Below are positions 38,201 through 51,700 of a DNA stretch of 64,000 nt, in pieces. Under the pieces are notes generated by a model. The model saw only the letters and a program-made list of their open reading frames with translations. It searched no databases and was not told the DNA's origin. Made by a program: the position numbers and the translations under genes. This DNA is from Oasisia sp. SBJ-2009 (Eukaryota > Annelida > Polychaeta > Sabellida > Siboglinidae), in assembly GCA_964017155.1 (NCBI GenBank), contig OZ024856.1, positions 8,569,811 through 8,633,810 of the forward strand, given 5' to 3'. Numbering within the stretch: position 1 is the first letter of the stretch; each line of letters starts with the position of its first letter.

Positions 38201-41200
38201 AACGTAGTACCACTATAATTAGATACTTTTTTTTGGATTTGCACAGGCCACACAACGAGGAATAAAGTACAAGTGGTTGAATTTCGATACTAATAGATAG
38301 TGGCTTTGGAAATTGCGAGAAACACCCCAAAATGCGCTTACGCCAATATAAGGGTATTTTCTCTTCTGAAAAATACAACTTACCAATACAGTTCGTTAGT
38401 TTTATGGATCGTCATCGGTTCCCGGACTAGAAATCAATTACAACTTGTCGACCTTCCAAAATGGTGCCTATATTTCGGAAATTACGCTAATCACCCTCAA
38501 AGTTCGCTTACGCCAATGCAAAATTATTTTCACATCTGAAACCTACAATGTACCACTACTATTCGTGACCTTTGTGGATTCGCATGGTTCCCAGGGCGAA
38601 GAGTCAAGTACAAGTGGTCCTGCTTCGATACGCGTACCTATTTTTTCGGAAATTACGTTAAACTCCCTTAAATGCGTTCGCGCCAAATTAACGGTATTAT
38701 CTCATCGGAAAACTACATCGTAGTACGACTATATTAAGATACTTTTTTTGGATTTGTATAGTCCAGACAACGAGGAATAAAGTGCACGGGGTTGAATTTC
38801 GATACTAATAGATAGTGATTTTCGAAATTTCGATAAACACCCCAAAGTGCGCTTGCGCCAATATAAGGGTATTTTCTCTTCTGAAAAATACAACGTACAA
38901 ATACAGTTCGTTAGTTTTATGGATCGTCATCGGTTCCCGGACTAGAAATCAACTACAACTTGTCGAGCTTCCAAAATGGTGCCTATATTTCGGAAATTAC
39001 GCTAATCACCCTCAAAGTGCGCTTACGCCAATGCAAACTAATTTTCACATCTGAAACCTACAATGTACCACTACTCTTCGTGACATGTGTGGATTCGCAT
39101 GATTCCCAGAACGAAGAGTCAAGTACAAGTGGGCGTGCTTCGATACTCGTACCTATTTTTTCAGAAATTACTGTAAACTCGCTTAAATGCGTTCGCGCCA
39201 AAACAACGGTATTGTCTCATCAAAAAACTACAACGTAGTACCACTATAATTATATACTTTTTTTGGATTTGCACAGGCCAGACAACGAGGAATAAAGTAC
39301 AAGTGGTTGAATTTCGATACTAATAGATAGTGGCTTTGGAAATTGCGAGAAACACCCCAAAATGCGCTTACGCCAATATAAGGGTATTTTCTCTTCTGAA
39401 AAATACAACATACCAATACAGTTCGTTAGTTTTATGGATCGTCATCGGTTCCCGGACTAGAAATCAATTACAGCTTGTCGAGCTTCCAAAATGGTGCCTA
39501 TATTTCGGAAATTACGCTAATCACCCTCAAAGTTCGCTTACGCCAATGCAAAATTATTTTCACATCTGAGACCTACAATGTACCACTACTATTCGTGACC
39601 TTTGTGGATTCGCATGGTTCCCAGGGCGAAGAGTCAAGTACAAGTGGTCCTGCTTCGATACGCGTACCTATTTTTTCGGAAATTACGTTAAACTCCCTTA
39701 AATGCGTTCGCGCCAAATTAACGGTATTATCTCATCGGAAAACTACATCGTAGTACGACTATATTAAGATACTTTTTTTGGATTTGTATAGTCCAGACAA
39801 CGAGGAATAAAGTGCACGGGGTTGAATTTCGATACTAATAGATAGTGATTTTCGAAATTTCGATAAACACCCCAAAGTGCGCTTGCGCCAATATAAGGGT
39901 ATTTTCTCTTCTGAAAAATACAACGTACAAATACAGTTCGTTAGTTTTATGGATCGTCATCGGTTCCCGAACTAGAAATCGATTACAACTTGTCGAGCTT
40001 CCAAAATGGTGCCTATATTTCGGAAATTACGCTAATCACCCTCAAAGTGCGCTTACGCCAAAGCAAAGTTATTTTCACATCTGAAACCTACAATGTACCA
40101 CTAATCTTCGTGACATGTGTGGATTCGCATGATTCCCAGAACGAAGAGTCAAGTACAAGTGGGCGTGCTTCGATACTCGTACCTATTTTTTCCGAAATTA
40201 CTCTAAACTCGCTTAAATGCGTTCGCGCCAAAACAACGGTATTGTCTCATAGGAAAACTACAACGTAGTACCACTATAATTAGATACTTTTTTTTTGGAT
40301 TTGCACAGGCCAGACAACGAGGAATAAAGTACAAGTGGTTGAATTTCGATACTAATAGATAGTGGCTTTGGAAATTGCGAGAAACAACCCAAAATGCGCT
40401 TACGCCAATATAAGGGTATTTTCTCTTCTGAAAAATACAACTTACCAATACAGTTCGTTAGTTTTATGGATCGTCATCGGTTCCCGGACTAGAAATCAAT
40501 TACAACTTGTCGAGCTTCCAAAATGGTGCCTATATTTCGGAAATTACGCTAATCACCCTCAAAATTCGCTTACGCCAATGCAAAGTTATTTTCACATCTG
40601 AAACCTACAATGTACCACTACTATTCGTGACCTTTGTGGATTCGCATGGTTCCCAGGGCGAAGAGTCATGTACAAGTGGTCGTGCTTCGATACGCGTACC
40701 TATTTTTTCGGAAATTACGTTAAACTCCCTTAAATGCGTTCGCGCCAAATTAACGGTATTATCTCATCGGAAAACTACATCGTAGTACGACTATATTAAG
40801 ATACTTTTTTTGGATTTGTATAGTCCAGACAACGAGGAATAAAGTGCACGGGGTTGAATTTCGATACTAATAGATAGTGATTTTCGAAATTTCGATAAAC
40901 ACCCCAAAGTGCGCTTGCGCCAATATAAGGGTATTTTCTCTTCTGAAAAATACAACGTACAAATACAGTTCGTTAGTTTTATGGATCGTCATCGGATCCC
41001 GAACTAGAAATCGACTACAACTTGTCGAGCTTCCAAAATGGTGCCTATATTTCGGAAATTACGCTGATCACCCTCAAAGTGGGCTTACGCCAAAGCAAAG
41101 TTATTTTCACATCTGAAACCTACAATGTACCACTAATCTTCGTGACATGTGTGGATTCGCATGATTCCCAGAACGAAGAGTCAAGTACAAGTGGGCGTGC

Positions 41201-41538
41201 TTCGATACTCGTACCTATTTTTTCGGAAATTACTGTAAACTCGCTTAAATGCGTTCGCGCCAAAATAACGGTATTGTCTCATCGGAAAACTACAACGTAG
41301 TACCACTATAATTAGATACTTTTTTTTTGGATTTGCACAGGCCAGACAACGAGGAATAAAGTACAAGTGGTTGAATTTCGATACTAATAGATAGTGGCTT
41401 TGGAAATTGCGAGAAACACCCCAAAATGCGCTTACGCCAATATAAGGGTATTTTCTCTTCTGAAAAATACAACTTACCAATACAGTTCGTTAGTTTTATG
41501 GATCGTCATCGGTTCCCGGACTAGAAATCAACTACAAC
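35248..41538 (+). repeat. Block 3: p/q array with more private variants
   Basis: Trimer starts are 35381 p, 35896 q, 36413 p, 36928 q, 37443 p, 37958 q, 38474 p, 38989 q, 39504 p, 40019 q, 40536 p and 41051 q. Alternation holds, but copies carry more one-off changes than in block 2. Examples are the altered p3 start ttggaaatatcg with one C and one A pattern change near 35730, an interrupted T run near 36166, aacttttcgagc near 36385, and catcaaaaaac near 39219. Several p3 subunits end with the q3-type cccggactag (36.9 and 38.9 kb), suggesting small patches of exchange between classes. Confidence 0.85.
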
Positions 41539-41951
41539 TTGTCGAGCTTCCAAAATGGTGCCTATATTTCGGAAATTACGCTAATCACCCTAAAAGTCCG
41601 CTCACGCCAATGCAAAGTTATTTTCACAGCTGAAACCTACAATGTACCACTACTCTTCGTGACATGTGTGGATTCGCATGATTCCCAGAACGAAGAGTCA
41701 AGTACAAGTGGGCGTGCTTCGATACTCGTACCTATTTTTTCCGAAATTACTCTAAACTCGCTTAAATGCGTTCGCGCCAAAACAACGGTATTGTCTCATA
41801 GGAAAACTACAACGTAGTACCACTATAATTAGATACTTTTTTTTTGGATTTGCACAGGCCAGACAACGAGGAATAAAGTACAAGTGGTTGAATTTCGATA
41901 CTAATAGATAGTGGCTTTGGAAATTGCGAGAAACACCCCAAAATGCGCTTA

Positions 41952-42034
41952 CGCCAATATAAGGGTATTTTCTCTTCTGAAAAATACAACGTACAAATAC
42001 AGTTCGTTAGTTTTATGGATCGTCATCGGATCCC
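41952..42034 (+). repeat. Hybrid junction q3/p3
   Basis: The type-3 subunit starts as q3 (gcgagaaacaccc, gcgcttacgcc) and ends as p3 (cccgaactag, aaatcgac). It carries GGATCC at 42028-42033, found elsewhere only at 40994-40999 in a true p3, together with gctgatcaccc in the next subunit. The tail was therefore copied from the p3 about 1034 bp upstream. Confidence 0.83.
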
Positions 42035-42846
42035 GAACTAGAAATCGACTACAACTTGTCGAGCTTCCAAAATGGTGCCTATATTTCGGAAATTACGCTG
42101 ATCACCCTCAAAGTGCGCTTACGCCAAAGCAAAGTTATTTTCACATCTGAAACCTACAATGTACCACTAATCTTCGTGACATGTGTGGATTCGCATGATT
42201 CCCAGAACGAAGAGTCAAGTACAAGTGGGCGTGCTTCGATACTCGTACCTATTTTTTCGGAAATTACTGTAAACTCGCTTAAATGCGTTCGCGCCAAAAT
42301 AACGGTATTGTCCCATCGGAAAACTACAACGTAGTACCACTATAATTATATACTTTTTTTTGGATTTGCATAGGCCAGACAACAAGGAATAAAGTACAAG
42401 TGGTTGAATTTCGATACTAATAGATAGTGGCTTTGGAAATTGCGAGAAACACCCCAAAATGCGCTTACGCCAATATAAGGGTATTTTCTCTTCTGAAAAA
42501 TACAACTTACCAATACAGTTCGTTAGTTTTATGGATCGTCATCGGTTCCCGGACTAGAAATCAACTACAACTTGTCGAGCTTCCAAAATGGTGCCTATAT
42601 TTCGGAAATTACGCTAATCACCCTAAAAGTGCGCTCACGCCAATGCAAAGTTATTTTCACATCTGAAACCTACAATGTACCACTACTCTTCGTGACATGT
42701 GTGGATTCGCATGATTCCCAGAACGAAGAGTCAAGTACAAGTGGGCGTGCTTCGATACTCGTACCTATTTTTTCCGAAATTACTCTAAACTCGCTTAAAT
42801 GCGTTCGCGCCAAAACAACGGTATTGTCTCATAGGAAAACTACAAC

Positions 42847-42883
42847 GTAGTACGACTATATTAAGATACTTTTTTTGGATTTG
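42847..42883 (+). repeat. Short p2 patch inside a q2 subunit
   Basis: This q2 subunit (tacaacgtagtac before, ttgcacaggcc after) contains the p2 sequence gactatattaagatac and a seven-T run between its q marks. A tract under about 40 bp with class switches on both sides looks like gene conversion and not a simple crossover. Confidence 0.75.
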
Positions 42884-43115
42884 CACAGGCCAGACAACGA
42901 GGAATAAAGTACAAGTGGTTGAATTTCGATACTAATAGATAGTGGCTTTGGAAATTGCGAGAAACACCCCAAAATGCGCTTACGCCAATATAAGGGTATT
43001 TTCTCTTCTGAAAAATACAACTTACCAATACAGTTCGTTAGTTTTATGGATCGTCATCGGTTCCCGGACTAGAAATCAATTACAACTTGTCGAGCTTCCA
43101 AAATGGTGCCTATAT

Positions 43116-46100
43116 TTCGGAAATTACGCTAATCACCCTCAAAGTTCGCATACGCCAATGCAAAATTATTTTCACATCTGAAACCTACAATGTACCACTA
43201 CCATTCGTGACCTTTGTGGATTCGCATGGTTCCCAGGGCGAAGAGTCATGTACAAGTGGTCGTGCTTCGATACGCGTACCTATTTTTTCGGAAATTACGT
43301 TAAACTCCCTTAAATGCGTTCGCGCCAAATTAACGGTTTTATCTCATCGGAAAACTACATCGTAGTACGACTATATTAAGATACTTTTTTTGGATTTGTA
43401 TAGTCCAGACAACGAGGAATAAAGTGCACGGGGTTGAATTTCGATACTAATAGATAGTGATTTTCGAAATTTCGATAAACACCCCAAAGTGCGCTTGCGC
43501 CAATATAAGGGTATTTTCTCTTCTGAAAAATACAACGTACAAATACAGTTCGTTAGTTTTATGGATCGTCATCGGTTCCCGAACTAGAAATCGACTACAA
43601 CTTGTCGAGCTTCCAAAATGGTGCCTATATTTCGGTAATTACGCTAATCACCCTCAAAGTGCGCTTACGCCAATGCAAAGTTATTTTCATATCTGAAACC
43701 TACAATGTACCACTACTCTTCGTGACATGTGTGGATTCGCATGATTCCCAGAACGAAGAGTCAAGTACAAGTGGGCGTGCTTCGATACTCGTACCTATTT
43801 TTTCCGAAATTACTGTAAACTCGCTTAAATGCGTTCGCGCCAAAACAACGGTATTGTCTCATCCGAAAACTACAACGTAGTACCACTATAATTAGATACT
43901 TTTTTTTTGGATTTGCACAGGCCAGACAACGAGGAATAAAGTACAAGTGGTTGAATTTCGATACTAATAGATAGTGGCTTTGGAAATTGCGAGAAACACC
44001 CCAAAATGCGCTTACGCCAATATAAGGTTATTTTCTCTTCTAAAAAATACAACTTACCAATACAGTTCGTTAGTTTTATGGATCGTCATCGGTTCCCGGA
44101 CTAGAAATCAACTACAACTTGTCGAGCTTCCAAAATGGTGCCTATATTTCGGAAATTACGCTAATCACCCTCAAAGTGCGCTTACGCCAACGCAAAGTTA
44201 TTTTCACATCTGAAACCTACAATGTACCACTACTCTTCGTGACATGTGTGGATTCGCATGATTCCCAGAACGAAGAGTCAAGTACAAGTGGGCGTGCTTC
44301 GATACTCGTACCTATTTTTTCCGAAATTACTCTAAACTCGCTTAAATGCGTTCGCGCCAAAACAACGGTATTGTCTCATAGGAAAACTACAACGTAGTAC
44401 CACAATAATTAGATACTTTTTTTTTGGATTTGCACAGGCCAGACAACGAGGAATAAAGTACAAGTGGTTGAATTTCGATACTAATAGATAGTGGCTTTGG
44501 AAATTGCGAGAAACACCCCAAAATGCGCTTACGCCAATATAAGGGTATTTTCTCTTCTGAAAAATACAACTTACCAATACAGTTCGTTAGTTTTATGGAT
44601 CGTCATCGGTTCCCGGACTAGAAATCAATTACAACTTGTCGAGCTTCCAAAATGGTGCCTATATTTCGGAAATTACGCTAATCACCCTCAAAGTTCGCTT
44701 ACGCCAATGCAAAATTATTTTCACATCTGAAACCTACAATGTACCACTACTATTCGTGACCTTTGTGGATTCGCATGGTTCCCAGGACGAAGAGTCAAGT
44801 ACAAGTGGTCCTGCTTCGATACGTGTACCTATTTTTTCGGAAATTACGTTAAACTCCCTTAAATGCGTTCGCGCCAAATTAACGGTATTATCTCATCGGA
44901 AAACTACATCGTAGTACGACTATATTAAGATACTTTTTTTGGATTTGTATAGTCCAGACAACGAGGAATAAAGTGCACGGGGTTGAATTTCGATACTAAT
45001 AGATAGTGATTTTCGAAATTTCGATAAACACCCCAAAGTGCGCTTGCGCCAATATAAGGGTATTTTCTCTTCTGAAAAATACAACGTACAAATACAGTTC
45101 GTTAGTTTTATGGATCGTCATCGGTTCCCGAACTAGAAATCGACTACAACTTGTCGAGCTTCCAAAATGGTGCCTATATTTCGGAAATTACGCTAATCAC
45201 CCTCAAAGTGCGCTTACGCCAATGCAAAGTTATTTTCACATCTGAAACCTACAATGTGCCACTACTCTTCGTGACATGTGTGGATTCGCATGATTCCCAG
45301 AACGAAGAGTCAAGTACAAGTGGGCGTGCTTCGATACTCGTACCTATTTTTTCCGAAATTACTGTAAACTCGCTTAAATGCGTTCGCGCCAAAACAACGG
45401 TATTGTCTCATCGGAAAACTACAACGTAGTACCACTATAATTAGATACTTTTTTTTGGATTTGCACAGGCCAGACAACGAGGAATAAAGTACAAGTGGTT
45501 GAATTTCGATACTAATAGATAGTGGCTTTGGAAATTGCGAGAAACACCCCAAAATGCGCTTACGCCAATATAAGGGTATTTTCTCTTCTGAAAAATACAA
45601 CTTACCAATACAGTTCGTTAGTTTTATGGATCGTCATCGGTTCCCGGACTAGAAATCAACTACAACTTGTCGAGCTTCCAAAATGGTGCCTATATTTCGG
45701 AAATTACGCTAATCACCCTAAAACTGCGCTCACGCCAATGCAAAGTTATTTTCACATCTGAAACCTACAATGTACCACTACTCTTCGTGACATGTGTGGA
45801 TTCGCATGATTCCCAGAACGAAGAGTCAAGTACAAGTGGGCGTGCTTCGATACTCGTACCTATTTTTTCCGAAATTACTCTAAACTCGCTTAAATGCGTT
45901 CGCGCCAAAACAACGGTATTGTCTCATAGGAAAACTACAACGTAGTACCACTATAATTAGATACTTTTTTTTTGGATTTGCACAGGCCAGACAACGAGGA
46001 ATAAAGTACAAGTGGTTGAATTTCGATACTAATAGATAGTGGCTTTGGAAATTGCGAGAAACACCCCAAAATGCGCTTACGCCAATATAAGGGTATTTTC

Positions 46101-47759
46101 TCTTCTGAAAAATACAACTTACCAATACAGTTCGTTAGTTTTATGGATCGTCATCGGTTCCCGGACTAGAAATCAATTACAACTTGTCGAGCTTCCAAAA
46201 TGGTGCCTATATTTCGGAAATTACGCTAATCACCCTCAAAGTTCGCTTACGCCAATGCAAAATTATTTTCACATCTGAAACCTACAATGTACCACTACTA
46301 TTCGTGACCTTTGTGGATTCGCATGGTTCCCAGGGCGAAGAGTCAAGTACAAGTGGTCCTGCTTCGATACGCGTACCTATTTTTTCGGAAATTACGTTAA
46401 ACTCCCTTAAATGCGTTCGCGCCAAATTAACGGTATTATCTCATCGGAAAACTACATCGTAGTACGACTATATTAAGATACTTTTTTTGGATTTGTATAG
46501 TCCAGACAACGAGGAATAAAGTGCACGGGGTTGAATTTCGATACTAATAGATAGTGATTTTCGAAATTTCGATAAACACCCCAAAGTGCGCTTGCGCCAA
46601 TATAAGGGTATTTTCTCTTCTGAAAAATACAACGTACAAATACAGTTCGTTAGTTTTATGGATCGTCATCGGTTCCCGAACTAGAAATCGACTACAACTT
46701 GTCGAGCTTCAAAATGGTGCCTATATTTCGGAAATTACGCTAATCACCCTCAAAGTGCGCTTACGCCAAAGCAAAGTTATTTTCACATCTGAAACCTACA
46801 ATGTACCACTAATCTTCGTGACATGTGTGGATTCGCATGATTCCCAGAACGAAGAGTCAAGTACAAGTGGGCGTGCTTCGATACTCGTACCTATTTTTTC
46901 GGAAATTACTGTAAACTCGCTTAAATGCGTTCGCGCCAAAATAACGGTATTGTCTCATCGGAAAACTACAACGTAGTACCTCTATAATTATATACTTTTT
47001 TTTGGATTAGCGTAGGCCAGACAACAAGGAATAAAGTACAAGTGGTTGAATTTCGATACTAATAGATAGTGGCTTTGGAAATTGCGAGAAACACCCCAAA
47101 ATGCGCTTACGCCAATATAAGGGTATTTTCTCTTCTGAAAAATACAACTTACCAATACAGTTCGTTAGTTTTATGGATCGCCATCGGTTCCCGGACTAGA
47201 AATCAACTACAACTTGTCGAGCTTCCAAAATGGTGCCTATATTTCGGAAATTACGCTAATCACCCTAAAAGTGCGCTCACGCCAATGCAAAGTTATTTTC
47301 ACATCTGAAACCTACAATGTACCACTATTCTTCGTGACATGTGTGGATTCGCATGATTCCCAGAACGAAGAGTCAAGTACAAGTGGGCGTGCTTCGATAC
47401 TCGTACCTATTTTTTCCGAAATTACTCTAAACTCGCTTAAATGCGTTCGCGCCAAAACAACGGTATTGTCTCATAGGAAAACTACAACGTAGTACCACTA
47501 TAATTAGATACTTTTTTTTTGGATTTGCACAGGCCAGACAACGAGGAATAAAGTACAAGTGGTTGAATTTCGATACTAATAGATAGTGGCTTTGGAAATT
47601 GCGAGAAACACCCCAAAATGCGCTTACGCCAATATAAGGGTATTTTCTCTTCTGAAAAATACAACTTACCAATACAGTTCGTTAGTTTTATGGATCGTCA
47701 TCGGTTCCCGGACTAGAAATCAATTACAACTTGTCGAGCTTCCAAAATGGTGCCTATAT
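43116..47759 (+). repeat. Three tandem copies of a 1548-bp p-q-q higher-order unit
   Basis: Unit starts are 43116, 44665, 46213, and the hybrid at 47760, spaced 1549, 1548 and 1547 bp. Each unit is p1-p2-p3-q1-q2-q3-q1-q2-q3, nine subunits. The second q of each unit starts at 44148, 45696 and 47243 and shares the tactctaaactcgc q2 variant; two of the three (45696, 47243) also share the gctcacgcc variant. The shared marks show that the nine-subunit unit was itself amplified and is not three independent losses of p. Confidence 0.85.
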
Positions 47760-47858
47760 TTCGGAAATTACGCTAATCACCCTCAAAATTCGCTTACGCC
47801 AATGCAAAGTTATTTTCACATCTGAAACCTACAATGTACCACTACTATTCGTGACCTT

Positions 47859-47872
47859 TGTGGATTCGCATG
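47859..47872 (+). repeat. Hybrid junction p1/q1 in block 4
   Basis: The subunit begins as p1 (ctattcgtgacctttg) and changes to q1 at gcatgattcccag; q2 follows. The type-3 subunit that comes next starts as q3 (gcgagaaac) but ends as p3 (cccgaactag, aaatcgac), so this trimer has two class switches. Confidence 0.83.
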
Positions 47873-48764
47873 ATTCCCAGAACGAAGAGTCAAGTACAAG
47901 TGGGCGTGCTTCGATACTCGTACCTATTTTTTTCGGAAATTACTGTAAACTCGCTTAAATGCGTTCGCGCCAAAATAACGGTATTGTCTCATCGGAAAAC
48001 TACAACGTAGTACCACTATAATTATATACTTTTTTTTGGGTTAGCGTAGGCCAGACAACAAGGAATAAAGTACAAGTGGTTGAATTTCGATACTAATAGA
48101 TAGTGGCTTTGGAAATTGCGAGAAACACCCCAAAATGCGCTTACGCCAATATAAGGGTATTTTCTCTTCTGAAAAATACAACGTACAAATACAGTTCGTT
48201 AGTTTTATGGATCGTCATCGGTTCCCGAACTAGAAATCGACTACAACTTGTCGAGCTTCCAAAATGGTGCCTATATTTCGGAAATTACGCTAATCACCCT
48301 CAAAGTGCGCTTACGCCAATGCAAAGTTATTTTCACATCTGAAACCTACAATGTACCACTACTCTTCGTGACATGTGTGGATTCGCATGATTCCCAGAAC
48401 GAAGAGTCAAGTACAAGTGGGCGTGCTTCGATACTCGCACCTATTTTTTCCGAAATTACTGTAAACTCGCTTAAATGCGTTCGCGCCAAAACAACGGTAT
48501 TGTCTCATCGGAAAACTACAACGTAGTACCACTATAATTAGATACTTTTTTTTTGGATTTGCACAGGCCAGACAACGAGGAATAAAGTACAAGTGGTTGA
48601 ATTTCGATACTAATAGATAGTGGCTTTGGAAATTGCGAGAAACACCCCAAAATGCGCTTACGCCAATATCAGGGTATTTTCTCTTCTGAAAAATACAACG
48701 TACCAATACAGTTCGTTAGTTTTATGGATCGTCATCGGTTCCCGGACTAGAAATCAATTACAAC

Positions 48765-51700
48765 TTGTCGAGCTTCCAAAATGGTGCCTATATTTCGGAA
48801 ATTACGCTAATCACCCTCAAAGTTCGCTTACGCCAATGCAAAATTATTTTCACATCTGAAACCTACAATGTGCCACTACTATTCGTGACCTTTGTGGATT
48901 CGCATGGTTCCCAGGGCGAAGAGTCAAGTACAAGTGGTCCTGCTTCGATACGCGTACCTATTTTTTCGGAAATTACGTTAAACTCCCTTAAATGCGTTCG
49001 CGCCAAATTAACGGTATTATCTCATCGGAAAACTACATCGTAGTACGACTATATTAAGATACTTTTTTTGGATTTGTATAGTCCAGACAACGAGGAATAA
49101 AGTGCACGGGGTTGAATTTCGATACTAATAGATAGTGATTTTCGAAATTTCGATAAACACCCCAAAGTGCGCTTGCGCCAATATAAGGGTATTTTCTCTT
49201 CTGAAAAATACAACGTACAAATACAGTTCGTTAGTTTTATGGATCGTCATCGGTTCCCGAACTAGAAATCGACTACAACTTGTCGAGCTTCCAAAATGGT
49301 GCCTATATTTCGGAAATTACGCTAATCACCCTCAAAGTGCGCTTACGCCAAAGCAAAGTTATTTTCACATCTGAAACCTACAATGTACCACTAATCTTCG
49401 TGACATGTGTGGATTCGCATGATTCCCAGAACGAAGAGTCAAGTACAAGTGGGCGTGCTTCGATACTCGTATCTATTTTTTCGGAAATTACTGTAAACTC
49501 GCTTAAATGCGTTCGCGCCAAAATAACGGTATTGTCTCATTGGAAAACTACAACGTAGTACCACTATAATTATATACTTTTTTTTGGATTTGCATAGGCC
49601 AGACAACAAGGAATAAAGTACAAGTGGTTGAATTTCGATACTAATAGATAGTGGCTTTGGAAATTGCGAGAAACACCCCAAAATGCGCTTACGCCAATAT
49701 AAGGGTATTTTCTCTTCTGAAAAATACAACGTACAAATAGAGTTCGTTAGTTTTATGGATCGTCATCGGTTCCCGGACTAGAAATCAACTACAACTTGTC
49801 GAGCTTCCAAAATGGTGCCTATATTTCGGAAATTACGCTAATCACCCTCAAAGTGCGCTTACGCCAATGCAAAGTAATTTTCACATCTGAAACCTACAAT
49901 GTTCCACTACTATTCGTGACATTTGTGGATTCGCATGGTTCCCAGGGCGAAGAGTCATGTACAAGTGGTCGTGCTTCGATACGCGTACCTATTTTTTCGG
50001 AAATTACGTTAAACTCCCTTAAATGCGTTCGCGCCAAATTAACGGTATTATCTCATCGGAAAACTACATCGTAGTACGACTATATTAAGATACTTTTTTG
50101 GATTTGTATAGTCCAGACAACGAGGAATAAAGTGCACGGGGTTGAATTTCGATACTAATAGATAGTGATTTTCGAAATTTCGATAAACACCCCAAAGTGC
50201 GCTTGCGCCAATATAAGGGTATTTTCTCTTCTGAAAAATACAACGTACAAATACAGTTCGTTAGTTTTATGGATCGTCATCGGTTCCCGAACTAGAAATC
50301 GACTACAACTTGTCGAGCTTCCAAAATGGTGCCTATATTTCGGAAATTACGCTAATCACCCTCAAAGTGCGCTTACGCCAAAGCAAAGTTATTTTCACAT
50401 CTGAAACCTACAATGTACCACTAATCTTCGTGACATGTGTGGATTCGCATGATTCCCAGAACGAAGAGTCAAGTACAAGTGGGCGTGCTTCGATACTCGT
50501 ACCTATTTTTTCGGAAATTACTGTAAACTCGCTTAAATGCCTTCGCGCCAAAATAACGGTATTGTCTCATCGGAAAACTACAACGAAGTACCACTATAAT
50601 TATATACTTTTTTTTGGATTTGCATAGGCCAGACAACAAGGAATAAAGTACAAGTGGTTGAATTTCGATACTAATAGATAGTGGCTTTGGAAATTGCGAG
50701 AAACACCCCAAAATGCGCTTACGCCAATATAAGGGTATTTTCTCTTCTGAAAAATACAACGTACAAATAGAGTTCGTTTGTTTTATGGATCGTCATCGGT
50801 TCCCGGTCTAGAAATCAGCTACAACTTGTCGAGCTTCCAAAATGGTGCCTATATTTCGGAAATTACGCTAATCACCCTCAAAGTGCGCTTACGCCAATGC
50901 AAAGTAATTTTCACATCTGAAACCTACAATGTTCCACTACTATTCGTGACATTTGTGGATTCGCATGGTTCCCAGGGCGAAGAGTCATGTACAAGTGGTC
51001 GTGCTTCGATACGCGTACCTATTTTTTCGGAAATTACGTTAAACTCCCTTAAATGCGTTCGCGCCAAATTAACGGTATTATCTCATCGGAAAACTACATC
51101 GTAGTACGACTATATTAAGATACTTTTTTTGGATTTGTATAGTCCAGACAACGAGGAATAAAGTGCACGGGGTTGAATTTCGATACTAATAGATAGTGAT
51201 TTTCGAAATTTCGATAAACACCCCAAAGTGCGCTTGCGCCGATATAAGGGTATTTTCTCTTCTGAAAAATACAACGTACAAATACAGTTCGTTAGTTTTA
51301 TGGATCGTCATCGGTTCCCGAACTAGAAATCGACTACAACTTGTCGAGCTTCCAAAATGGTGCCTATATTTCGGAAATTACGCTAATCACCCTCAAAGTG
51401 CGCTTACGCCAATGCAAAGTTATTTTCACATCTGAAACCTACAATGTACCACTACTCTTCGTGACATGTGTGGATTCGCATGATTCCCAGAACGAAGAGT
51501 CAAGTACAAGTGGGCGTGCTTCGATACTCGCACCTATTTTTTCCGAAATTACTGTAAACTCGCTTAAATGCGTTCGCGCCAAAACAACGGTATTGTCTCA
51601 TCGGAAAACTACAACGTAGTACCACTATAATTAGATACTTTTTTTTTGGATTTGCACAGGCCAGACAACGAGGAATAAAGTACAAGTGGTTGAATTTCGA

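Larger units (their letters stand above)
41539..48764 (+). repeat. Block 4: rearranged, q-rich array with p-q-q units
   Basis: Trimer starts and classes are 41568 q, 42085 q, 42601 q, 43116 p, 43631 q, 44148 q, 44665 p, 45180 q, 45696 q, 46213 p, 46727 q, 47243 q, 47760 (p1/q1 hybrid, then q2 and a q3/p3 hybrid) and 48277 q. The alternation of the other blocks is lost: p trimers are under-represented and p-q-q repeats three times. The q2 subunits here often carry ttactctaaactcgc, a form intermediate between the p and q patterns. A one-base deletion near 46710 (cttcaaaatgg) fuses two otherwise separate open frames. Confidence 0.88.

Noticed and set aside
46554..46976. Longest open frame, 140 codons
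   Set aside because: It arises from a single-base deletion near 46710 that joins the two usual frames. Neighbouring copies lack it, so it is an accident of one copy.
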